Positions 26,286-34,285 of a stretch of 64,000 bases of DNA are shown piece after piece. Numbering within the stretch: position 1 is the stretch's first letter; each line of letters opens with the position of its first letter. The translations under genes and the position numbers were made by a program. The notes under the pieces were generated by a model that had not been told where the DNA came from, did no database searches, and was given only the letters and a program-made list of their open reading frames with translations. This stretch comes from Commensalibacter melissae (GTDB lineage: Bacteria > Pseudomonadota > Alphaproteobacteria > Acetobacterales > Acetobacteraceae), in the NCBI RefSeq assembly GCF_009734185.1, contig NZ_CP046393.1:426501-490500 (forward strand), read 5' to 3'.

Positions 26286-26768
26286 TCAATAATTTCCAAC
26301 GGCATTATCAGGTTTAAAGATAAAATTATGAATTATATGCAGTCGGTTGTTTAATCACATATATGCTATTATTTATCTATTTAAATTATCAAAAAGGGTT
26401 TGTCATGATTATAATTGTTAAAATTCTTGATCAGGATCGTTATTTTTGGAAAAAGCATATGAATGTATTCAAGGGTTATTGAAGAACGATATAAATAGAT
26501 CCTTTTATCTGTTTAAATCAATTTTTATTTAAAAAAATATTATTCTGATTTTACTATCACTAAAATTTGAATATAATTACGAAATTATATCGATTTTTTT
26601 AAAAAAATTTTCGATTATTCGATTCGATATTTAATAATGATTGTTGATATTTTTGAATTGTATTACATTTATTTCGTAATTTTCGATAAACAGATAATTT
26701 AACGAAAAACAAATCATCATAAATGATGATTTGGCATCATTTTTCATTTTTATATCGGATCATAAATA
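26286..26768. other. Intergenic region between divergent pckA and metY
   Basis: No gene called; a 25-codon frame at 26404 is rejected as too weak. SAM-I/SAM-II riboswitch landmarks were not recognised. The notable element is the palindrome at 26711-26732, listed separately. Confidence 0.45.
26711..26732. promoter_or_regulatory. 22-bp perfect palindrome upstream of metY
   Basis: AAATCATCAT-AA-ATGATGATTT: two 10-base arms around AA, centred about 47 bases before the metY start codon. The position suits a repressor operator, or the RNA could form a small hairpin in the leader. No T-run follows, so it is not a simple terminator. The regulator is unknown. Confidence 0.5.
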
Positions 26769-28049
26769 ATGAGTAAAAACACCAATTTTGAAACCTTGGC
26801 TATTCATGCGGGGGCAACACCTGATCCAGTAACAGGGGCAAGAATAACACCGATTTATCAGACTACAGCTTATGTTTTTAAAGATGTTGATCAGGCAGCC
26901 AATCGCTTTGCCTTGACAGATGCGGGAAATATTTATGGTCGGATTACGAACCCAACCCAGTCTGTATTGGAAGAACGGGTGACAGCACTGGAGGGAGGAA
27001 GTGCAGCATTGGCAACTGCTTCTGGACATGCTGCAGAGTTTTTAACCTTTCATACCCTGATGGAGGCAGGGGATAATTTCATCGCCGCTCGTCAATTATA
27101 TGGTGGTTCAATTAACCAGTTTACTCAGTCTTTCAAATCATTTGACTGGCATGTTCGTTTTGCTGATATTGACGATTTATCCACTTTTGAAAAAGCAATT
27201 GATGGTCGGACAAAGGCGATTTTTATTGAAAGCTTTGCAAACCCTGGTGGTATAATTGTTGATATAGAGGCCATTGCAAAAATTGCTTATGCCAATCATA
27301 TCCCTTTGATTGTGGATAACACCATGGCGACGCCTTATCTGGTTCGCCCTTTTGCACATGGTGCTGATATCGTGATTCATTCCCTGACTAAATTTATGGG
27401 GGGACATGGAAATTCGATGGGCGGCATTATTGTTGATGGTGGTAAATTTGATTGGAAAAAAGATAACAAATATAAAAAAATTACAGAGCCACGACATGAT
27501 TATGCAGAGTTGGTTATTGCGGATGCGGCAGGTTCATCGGCTTTTGCAATTGCTGCGCGTGTATTGGGTATGCGTGATTTTGGTCCAACAATTTCTCCTT
27601 TTAATGCATTTTTGATCTTAACGGGAATTGAAACCTTACCTTTGCGTATGCAGCGTCATTGTGACAATGCAAATGTGGTAGCTCATTATCTGGCTAATCA
27701 TGAAAAGGTTGCGTGGGTTTCGTATGCTGGATTGCCTGATAATAAATATAATGATTTGCAGAAGAAATATGCGCCTAAAGGGGCTGGATCAGTATTTACC
27801 TTTGGAATAAAAGGAGGATATGATTCAGCTGTTCGGTTTGTCTCTTCGTTAAAAATGTTTTCTTTATTGGCTAATATTGGAGACACGCGTTCCTTAGTTA
27901 TTCATCCTGCATCGACTACACATCGTCAATTAAGTTATGAACAAAAAATTGCTGCAGGAGCGGGACCCGATGTGATTCGTCTATCGATTGGTATCGAAAA
28001 TGTAAATGATATTATTCAGGATCTTGAACAGGCCTTGGCACTAAGTTAA
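26769..28049 (+). CDS. metY: O-acetylhomoserine/O-succinylhomoserine sulfhydrylase-type PLP enzyme
   Basis: A 426-residue Cys/Met-metabolism PLP enzyme. It starts FETLAIHAGATPDPVTGA, typical of MetY, and has YGRITNPTQSVLEERV, DNTMATPYLVRP and HSLTKFMGGHG (PLP-binding Lys). These enzymes make homocysteine from O-acetylhomoserine and sulfide. The length and the TGARITPIYQTT insert favour MetY over MetB/MetC. The ribosome site is weak. A hairpin follows the stop. Confidence 0.93.
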   Translation: MSKNTNFETLAIHAGATPDPVTGARITPIYQTTAYVFKDVDQAANRFALTDAGNIYGRITNPTQSVLEERVTALEGGSAALATASGHAAEFLTFHTLMEAGDNFIAARQLYGGSINQFTQSFKSFDWHVRFADIDDLSTFEKAIDGRTKAIFIESFANPGGIIVDIEAIAKIAYANHIPLIVDNTMATPYLVRPFAHGADIVIHSLTKFMGGHGNSMGGIIVDGGKFDWKKDNKYKKITEPRHDYAELVIADAAGSSAFAIAARVLGMRDFGPTISPFNAFLILTGIETLPLRMQRHCDNANVVAHYLANHEKVAWVSYAGLPDNKYNDLQKKYAPKGAGSVFTFGIKGGYDSAVRFVSSLKMFSLLANIGDTRSLVIHPASTTHRQLSYEQKIAAGAGPDVIRLSIGIENVNDIIQDLEQALALS

Positions 28050-28081
28050 GATAAAATATAGAGTAAGAGTTATTGATTTTT

Positions 28082-28113
28082 AAAAATACCCCTTGTTTGA
28101 TTCAGGGGTTTTC
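28082..28113 (+). terminator. Terminator after metY, overlapping the convergent VOC gene end
   Basis: ACCCCT (28088-28093) pairs with AGGGGT (28104-28109), followed by a short T-run. The right arm includes the last codons of the VOC gene on the other strand, so it may work in both directions. Confidence 0.6.
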
Positions 28114-28488
28114 AATATATCGTGCAATCTCGATTAAATTCAGATCAGGGTCACGTAGATAAATGGATTCAATGGATCCCTGTGCCCCTGTTCGGTTGAC
28201 AGGACCCTCAAGCGGTTTAATTCCATATTTTTGTAAATGAGCTAGAATTGTTGCTGGTTTTTCTTGAGTAACAAAACAGATATCTAAAGAGCCTGGTACG
28301 GGTAAATGTGCTTTTGGTTCAATTTCCTTACCATATTCATGAACATTGATTTTTTGATTGCCGAATTTAAAAGCTATTCGATCTTGTCCAAAATGTTGCA
28401 GGGAAAATTGTAAAACCTGAGTGTAAAAATGGATACACGCATCAAGCCTGTATGTTGTCAGCACAATATGATCAATGGAATTAATCAT
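28102..28488 (-). CDS. VOC/glyoxalase-family protein
   Basis: A 128-residue vicinal-oxygen-chelate protein with paired beta-alpha-beta-beta units: IDHIVLTTYRLDACIHFYTQ and a later SLDICFVT...SIYLRDPDLNLIEI. His in IDHIVLT and Glu in NLIEIARY are the usual metal ligands. It resembles small VOC proteins annotated as virulence or bleomycin-resistance-like, with no established substrate. AAAGGA precedes the ATG. Confidence 0.85.
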   Translation of the reverse strand: MINSIDHIVLTTYRLDACIHFYTQVLQFSLQHFGQDRIAFKFGNQKINVHEYGKEIEPKAHLPVPGSLDICFVTQEKPATILAHLQKYGIKPLEGPVNRTGAQGSIESIYLRDPDLNLIEIARYIENP

Positions 28489-28704
28489 AATTTATATTCC
28501 TTTCGAAATATAACGAAAATGAAACCGAGATTATTTGAATATGGATTGTTTTGCAAGTAAAAATTGTTTTTCGTTACGGTTTTGCAAACGCTTATTATTA
28601 TTTTTTGTTTTTTGGTGGATTAATTTTATAAAACTACAAAAAAGATTTAACGATGAATTGATTTTTTTGAAATAAATAAAAGATGAGAATTCAATTATTT
28701 AATG

Positions 28705-28790
28705 TGGTGGAGGGGGTTGGATTCGAACCAACGTAGACGCACGTCAGCGGATTTACAGTCCGCCCCCTTTAGCCACTCGGGCACCCCTCC
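28705..28790 (-). tRNA. tRNA-Tyr(GUA)
   Basis: Read on the minus strand this is an 86-nt class II tRNA: acceptor GGAGGGG pairs with the CCCCTCC end, discriminator A and encoded CCA. The anticodon loop in GGACTGTAAATCC gives GTA. The long variable arm (TGACGTGCGTCTA) and T-arm GTTCGAATC are present. No integrated element is visible beside it. Confidence 0.96.
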
Positions 28791-28923
28791 ATCGGAAGAT
28801 GGAAAACAAATAACAGGTTCTTTTGATAGATGTCAACAGAGTTTTTAACTTTTCTTTGTAGATTTTTTTGATTTTCTCTATAATCATTTGATTTTTAAAT
28901 ATATAGAAAAGATTGAATTATAT

Positions 28924-29676
28924 ATGAGTAAAAAACCTGTTTCTAATTCTCATCAAAAAGAGGGTGGATATTGGTTGTATGGTTTGCATGCTGTGCAAGC
29001 GGCTTTGAAAAATCCATTACGTCAAAAAAATCGTTTGTTGGCTACACAAGAGATATTTGACACTTTAATGACCAAATTGGAACGGCCTTTAAATATATCT
29101 TATGAAATTGTTGATCGTATGATGTTGAATAGGTTTTGTGGTCGGGATGCTGTACATCAGGGCGTTGCATTACAGGTTATGCCACTTCCCGACCCAGATT
29201 TAGAGGATATAGTGAAACGGCATGGACCCGTGCTCATCCTTGATCAAGTTACAGATCCTCGCAATATTGGTGCTATTTTACGTTCGGCAATGGCATTTGG
29301 GGCAGCTGGAATTATTATGCAGGATCGTCATTCCCCAGAAGAAAGCGGGGTTTTGGCCAAGGCGGCATCGGGTGCTCTTGATTCTGTATTGGTAATGAAA
29401 GTGGTTAATCTTTCACGTATTATGAAGCAGTTAAAGGAAAAAGGTTTTTGGGTTCTTGGAATGGATGCGCAGGGTGAGGTTCTAAATGGTCAAAATTATA
29501 AGAAAAGAAAAGTGGCATTGGTGTTGGGTGCCGAAGGTAAGGGACTGCGACAGCTTGTCCGTCAAAATTGTGATGAAATTGTTTCATTATATATGGCCGG
29601 GGATATTGACAGTTTAAACGTATCAGTTGCGGGTGCCATTGCCTTGTACGAAATAATCCATTCTAATTTAATCTAG
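28924..29676 (+). CDS. rlmB: 23S rRNA 2'-O-methyltransferase of the SpoU family (RlmB-like)
   Basis: A 250-residue SpoU/TrmH protein with an N-terminal substrate-binding domain (WLYGLHAVQAALKNPLRQ) and a trefoil-knot methylase domain. LDQVTDPRNIGAILRSAMAF, VLGAEGKGLRQLV and DSLNVSVAGAIALYE are motifs 1-3. RlmB methylates G2251 in 23S rRNA; the match to RlmB over other SpoU members rests on the N-terminal domain. ATG at 28924 is chosen because homology begins there; an upstream ATG at 28888 would add 12 unlikely residues. Confidence 0.9.
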   Translation: MSKKPVSNSHQKEGGYWLYGLHAVQAALKNPLRQKNRLLATQEIFDTLMTKLERPLNISYEIVDRMMLNRFCGRDAVHQGVALQVMPLPDPDLEDIVKRHGPVLILDQVTDPRNIGAILRSAMAFGAAGIIMQDRHSPEESGVLAKAASGALDSVLVMKVVNLSRIMKQLKEKGFWVLGMDAQGEVLNGQNYKKRKVALVLGAEGKGLRQLVRQNCDEIVSLYMAGDIDSLNVSVAGAIALYEIIHSNLI

Positions 29677-29738
29677 AAATTTTATGTTAGTTTATTTAAA
29701 ATTGTTCTTTTTATGCAATATTAAAGGTAAAGATCAGC

Positions 29739-30884
29739 TTGTTTAGATTGTCTGTATCAACGCGTGAAAAAATAAAAGATTTAGTTTTTCATCAGCAAAA
29801 TCGTATAAATCACCATTCTATTGAAACTGTTAAGATTGAAAAAACGATTGGATGTTATGGCAGCCCGCGATGGAAGAATATTCAGGAATTTGCAAACAAT
29901 CAATCATATCCTTTTTTGCACTGGAAACATCCAGCCGAGACAATTTACCGTTATCATCTGAAAGATATAACCCTTGATGTTTATCATATGGTATATTTCA
30001 AACAAAACCGGGTTATCACCAACAGTAATTATTACTTATCGGAAAATTTGCTCAATTCCATCCACATTCAATTGGATAAACTGATTGATGCGCGAGATCA
30101 GGGAGCTGTATTCTGTTGTTCTGATCATTGGGAAAACAATTATTTTCATTGGATGATGCATGCCATTCCAGCTTATTATGCGGCAATGCAATCAGGAATA
30201 AAAGCCAAATTTCTTTTGCCTTACCCATTGATGTTATGGCGTAAACGCAGTTTGGAATTGCTGGGACTTGACTTATCCATGTGTTATCCCATTGAAAAGG
30301 AAAAACAATATAGATTTTCAGAATTTTATTATTTTGATTATCTCTCACAAAAATTTGGCTATTCCTGTTCAAAGCTTTCTGAGCAGGCATATGTCAAAAT
30401 GAAACAGAATGCTGTTGTATCTATTCAGTCAATAGCGAAATATGACAAGATATATATTAGTCGCGTAAATAAGAATAATCGGCATTTACCTAACGAGGAA
30501 AAGCTTGTTGAAGCATTGGAGAAAAGAGGATATTTTATTTTAAATCCTGAATTATACAGTCTAGATGAACAAATCATGCTTTTTCATTATGCAAAAATTG
30601 TGGTTGGTTTGTTGGGTGCAGGTTTATCAAATATCGTTTTCTGTCAAAAAGACACATTGATTTATGAATTGATTCCAAGTCATCATATCAATCCATGTTT
30701 TCTGGTCTTGTCTTTACAAAGCGGATTGCGTTATTGGGCCGATCAATTTGACAGTGGTGTTGATCATGGGGCGCCAGATCATCTTAGTGCCTGGGAAAAA
30801 CCAATTGATGTAGCATTTGTCATGAAGAGGCTTGATGAACTTGAACCTTATATGCGTTCTGTTGATAATGCAGTTGTTAAATAA
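29739..30884 (+). CDS. Glycosyltransferase family 61 protein
   Basis: A 381-residue protein of the GT61/DUF563 group. The central DHWENNYFHWMMHAIPAYY and the C-terminal IYISRVNKNNRHLPNEEKL with VVGLLGAGLSNIVFCQ are characteristic. Such proteins transfer sugars in capsule/exopolysaccharide synthesis. No ATG exists near the frame start, so the TTG at 29739 after AAAGG is taken. Its end overlaps the convergent cysE by 8 bases. No other polysaccharide genes are adjacent. Confidence 0.82.
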   Translation: MFRLSVSTREKIKDLVFHQQNRINHHSIETVKIEKTIGCYGSPRWKNIQEFANNQSYPFLHWKHPAETIYRYHLKDITLDVYHMVYFKQNRVITNSNYYLSENLLNSIHIQLDKLIDARDQGAVFCCSDHWENNYFHWMMHAIPAYYAAMQSGIKAKFLLPYPLMLWRKRSLELLGLDLSMCYPIEKEKQYRFSEFYYFDYLSQKFGYSCSKLSEQAYVKMKQNAVVSIQSIAKYDKIYISRVNKNNRHLPNEEKLVEALEKRGYFILNPELYSLDEQIMLFHYAKIVVGLLGAGLSNIVFCQKDTLIYELIPSHHINPCFLVLSLQSGLRYWADQFDSGVDHGAPDHLSAWEKPIDVAFVMKRLDELEPYMRSVDNAVVK

Positions 30885-31770
30885 CGTAATCAATAGGGGG
30901 AAGACTTAAATCCATTGATACTCCAGGTAAATCTTTATGACGTACCCCGATTTGTCGGGCAGGATTGCCAACTACGGTTGTGTAAGGTTTGACTGCTTCT
31001 AAAACAATTGACCCTGCACCAATCTTGGCTCCTTCTCCAATTTCCACATTTCCTAATACTTTTGCACCTGCACCGATTAAGACTCCCCGACGGATTTTGG
31101 GATGACGGTCTTTTTCATCTTTGCCCGTTCCCCCAAGGGTAACTTCTTGTAATATTGAAACGTCATCTTCTACAACAGCGGTTTCCCCAATAATAACAGA
31201 AGTGGCGTGATCTATCATGATTCGCTGTCCCAGACGGGCGGCAGGATGTATATCAACCCCAAACACTTCCGAAATACGGCTTTGTAAATGAAGTGCCAGA
31301 TAGCGTCTTTGATTATGCCATAGCCAATGGGAAATGCGATGGGCCTGAATGGAGTGGAATCCCTTGAAAAATAGAAATGGTGTAATTAAATCGGAGCATG
31401 CTGCGTCTCTCATCATAACCGCGATCAAATCGGCTGCAGCTATGGAAATGAGAGGCGGATTGGTTCTGTACACTTGTTTGATTAAATCAGTTAATGCCTG
31501 ATAGGGGATGGAGGCATCCTCTAATTTGCGTCCTATCATACAAGTCAGGGCGGTTTTGAAATCATGATGGCTGTGAATGCATGTATCAAAAAAACTGGAT
31601 AACAAAGGATCACAACATCCATTGCTTTCTTGAACCATTTTTTCCCACAAGGCTTGAAGGTTTATTTCGTGGCTGTCGGGGCCGCTCGCTAATAGGTTAT
31701 TCGGATCATTCATTGCGTTTTGAGTAGGTGCAATTGGATGAAGAGATTGACCAAATTTTTTTTTCATCAT
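30877..31770 (-). CDS. cysE: Serine O-acetyltransferase
   Basis: A 297-residue enzyme making O-acetylserine, the cysteine precursor. The N-terminal helical SATase domain is followed by a left-handed beta helix of hexapeptide repeats (from GVDIHPAARLGQRIMIDHA on) with SILQEVTLGGTGK, the catalytic/CoA region. Two adjacent ATGs (31770, 31767) are the likely starts, after GAGGG; an upstream TTG at 31782 is less likely. The product may feed the same sulfur pathways as the metY sulfhydrylase and thi genes nearby, but they are not linked in an operon. Confidence 0.93.
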   Translation of the reverse strand: MMKKKFGQSLHPIAPTQNAMNDPNNLLASGPDSHEINLQALWEKMVQESNGCCDPLLSSFFDTCIHSHHDFKTALTCMIGRKLEDASIPYQALTDLIKQVYRTNPPLISIAAADLIAVMMRDAACSDLITPFLFFKGFHSIQAHRISHWLWHNQRRYLALHLQSRISEVFGVDIHPAARLGQRIMIDHATSVIIGETAVVEDDVSILQEVTLGGTGKDEKDRHPKIRRGVLIGAGAKVLGNVEIGEGAKIGAGSIVLEAVKPYTTVVGNPARQIGVRHKDLPGVSMDLSLPPIDYVI

Positions 31771-32046
31771 GCCCTCATGCAAATTTATCAGTATCCTTAG
31801 GGAGAAATGTGACTTAGGTTAACATGACATATAAGGAAACTATATTTTTATTCAAATGACCAGATTTTTTTTACATGTGGAAAAATTTACATAATTTTTT
31901 TGCAAAGGATTGTGCTTTGTCTAACAATGTTTAATAGTTGAATAAGGACTTATACAATAATATTTCATTCTATGTATCATAAGCATAAACTATTGATTTG
32001 ATAGAATAAAGTGGGTTTTACTTGGATTGTACGGGAATAGTTTCCA

Positions 32047-33423
32047 ATGAAATGTAAAAATAAAAATTTTCTGAATATTCAAAAAATTTTTCTGTATCTG
32101 ATGTGTATAGTTGGATTAATTCCAGACTCTGCATTAGGGGCTTTGCCAGTGATGCCTGTTTTGGATAGTGGTGATACGGCATGGATGTTAATCAGCAGTG
32201 CGTTGGTTTTATTAATGACAATCCCAGGATTGGCCTTATTTTATGCAGGGATGGTTCGCAAGAAAAATGTTCTTGCAACAATGATGCAATCTTTTGCTAT
32301 ATGTTGTCTTGTTACTTTAATATGGATAACAGTGGGATACAGTCTTGTATTTACGACAGGGAATTCTTTCATTGGTAATTTATCACAATTTATGTTGAAT
32401 GGAATTCTTGGCAACTATCACATGGGTGTTGATAAGGGGTTCATATTAGGAGCCAATGGAAACAATCCTGTTATTATGACTATCCCACAAAGTGTTTATG
32501 TTATGTTTCAAATGACATTTATCATTATTTCTGTGGCAATTTTGGTTGGATCGGTTGCAGAACGTATAAAATTTTCTGCCCTATGTATATTTTGTATATT
32601 ATGGGCGTTATTTTCCTACGTGCCTGTTGCATATTGGGTTTGGAATCCGACAGGCTGGTTAGCCAATCTAGGAGCAATTGATTTTGCAGGTGGAGCAGTT
32701 GTTCATATTAATGCCGGTATTGCGGGTTTAATATGTGCTCTGGTTGCAGGAAAACGGTTAGGGTATGGTCGAAGTGATTTGGCACCGCATAATGTAGGTT
32801 ATGCTGTTATGGGCGCTTCCCTATTATGGATTGGGTGGTTTGGTTTTAATGGGGGATCAGCCTTGGGAGCAAATGGTCGTGCAGCCATGGCGGTACTTGT
32901 AACACAGATTGCTGCCGCTTCTGGTGGTATTGGCTGGATGTTGATTGAATGGACTATTCGAAAAAAACCAACAGTACTTGGTATTGTATCTGGAGCAGTG
33001 GCTGGCTTGGTAGTCATTACCCCAGCAGCTGGTTTTGTAATGCCTGGCCCGGCCTTATTAATGGGATTTCTAGGCGGGTTGATTTGTTTTTGGAGTTGTT
33101 CTTATTTAAAACGAAAATTGGGATATGATGATTCTCTTGATGCTTTTGGTATTCATGGAATGGGGGGAATTATCGGGGCAATTTTAACCGGTGTTTTTGC
33201 CTTTGGTCCATTGTCCGCTACAGAGACAGATCCAGTGGGTATTAGTGCATCTTTGCATCTTGTTATTGCCCAGATTGAGGCAGTTGCTGTCACAATAATC
33301 TGGAGCAGTCTTGTTTCATTTGTTTTATTGAAAATTATTGATTGTTTGATTGGATTGCGTGTAGATACAGATTCAGAAAGGCAAGGGTTGGATATGGTTT
33401 TACATAATGAACAGATAAATTGA
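32047..33423 (+). CDS. amtB: Ammonium transporter
   Basis: A 458-residue Amt/Rh protein with a cleavable-looking N-terminal signal (IFLYLMCIVGLIPDSALGA), then 11 transmembrane helices. DTAWMLISSALVLLMTIPGL, WVWNPTGWL, GGAVVHINAGIAGL, WIGWFGFNGGSALGANG and DAFGIHGMGGIIGAILTG are classic Amt signatures, including the twin pore His residues. No glnK (PII) gene accompanies it, which is unusual because amtB is commonly in a glnK-amtB pair. It is followed by an unrelated secreted protein gene. Confidence 0.95.
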   Translation: MKCKNKNFLNIQKIFLYLMCIVGLIPDSALGALPVMPVLDSGDTAWMLISSALVLLMTIPGLALFYAGMVRKKNVLATMMQSFAICCLVTLIWITVGYSLVFTTGNSFIGNLSQFMLNGILGNYHMGVDKGFILGANGNNPVIMTIPQSVYVMFQMTFIIISVAILVGSVAERIKFSALCIFCILWALFSYVPVAYWVWNPTGWLANLGAIDFAGGAVVHINAGIAGLICALVAGKRLGYGRSDLAPHNVGYAVMGASLLWIGWFGFNGGSALGANGRAAMAVLVTQIAAASGGIGWMLIEWTIRKKPTVLGIVSGAVAGLVVITPAAGFVMPGPALLMGFLGGLICFWSCSYLKRKLGYDDSLDAFGIHGMGGIIGAILTGVFAFGPLSATETDPVGISASLHLVIAQIEAVAVTIIWSSLVSFVLLKIIDCLIGLRVDTDSERQGLDMVLHNEQIN

Positions 33424-33522
33424 ATATTAGCAATTATTTTTGTTTACAATTTTTAACAAAAAGCGCTTTAATACTATTGGTTTAAGAATATTAAACCTTT
33501 TATTTATGTAAGGGTATTATAA

Positions 33523-34044
33523 ATGATAAAATCCATAGTTGCGCGCTTTCCTGTTATAGGTGCCGGTTTAGCTATTACCTCTTTTGTCGGAACCTCTTTG
33601 CTGGTAAATAATGCTGTCCATGCTGTTACATCCAAAGAATGTCATCAGCAGTTTACGGCAGCTAAAAAAGCTGGAACCGTCAAAGAAAAAACGTTTAGAG
33701 AATTCAAGGCAGCTAATTGTAAAGATGAAAGATCTGTCAAAGATGAAATGCATCAGCAAGATGCGAAAAAATCTGATACATCCCAGAATAATGCTTCTTC
33801 TAAATCTCCAGCTAAACAAGATGCTACAGCATCAAGTATAGCAGCAGGTGATGCAGTTTTTCCAAACGCGGTTGATAGTAAATATTCAAATGAGAAAGAA
33901 GGTACTGCTCGGATGCATACCTGTTTGGATCAATATAAAGCGAACAAAGCCGATAATAAGAATGGCAATTTGAAATGGATTCAAAAAGGCGGCGGTTATT
34001 ATAGTGATTGTATGAAACATTTTAAATCTGGTTCAGCACAATAA
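33523..34044 (+). CDS. Secreted small protein with PsiF-like Cys repeat
   Basis: A 173-residue protein with an N-terminal signal/membrane segment ending in NAVHAVTS. The region ECHQQFTAAKKAGTVKEKTF...AANC resembles the short Cys-containing repeat of PsiF-like and similar Acetobacteraceae periplasmic proteins. A linker rich in Lys/Ser/Ala and a second Cys-containing motif (CLDQYKANKADNKNG...YSDCMKHF) follow. Two Cys pairs could form disulfides. Function unknown. A strong terminator follows. Confidence 0.7.
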   Translation: MIKSIVARFPVIGAGLAITSFVGTSLLVNNAVHAVTSKECHQQFTAAKKAGTVKEKTFREFKAANCKDERSVKDEMHQQDAKKSDTSQNNASSKSPAKQDATASSIAAGDAVFPNAVDSKYSNEKEGTARMHTCLDQYKANKADNKNGNLKWIQKGGGYYSDCMKHFKSGSAQ

Positions 34045-34060
34045 TTTTTCCACAGTTTAT

Positions 34061-34095
34061 AAAAGCCTGTTTTTTTAATTAGAACAGGCTTTTTA
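34061..34095 (+). terminator. Strong terminator after the secreted protein gene
   Basis: AAAAGCCTGTT (34061-34071) pairs with AACAGGCTTTT (34083-34093), with flanking T-runs on both sides. Confidence 0.85.
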
Positions 34096-34285
34096 TATTT
34101 AAATAAAAAATATTCCTACTGATAAATTGAAACTTAGGGTTATCTGGTAATATTTAAATTATTGAAATAAATTGTAACAGGGTTAATTTCCTGGTTTTCT
34201 GATTGTATTATGACCAAACTGATTAATATATAAAATTATGTTCTTTTAAAAAACCGTATCCGGAATTATCTTTTGAATTGAAGGT

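Noticed and set aside
26404-26481. 25-codon ORF MIIIVKILDQDRYFW upstream of metY
   Set aside because: Too short, no neighbours of similar kind, AT-rich chance frame likely.
26560-26768. SAM riboswitch in the metY leader
   Set aside because: Only a simple palindrome is seen; the SAM-II pseudoknot sequence was not recognised.
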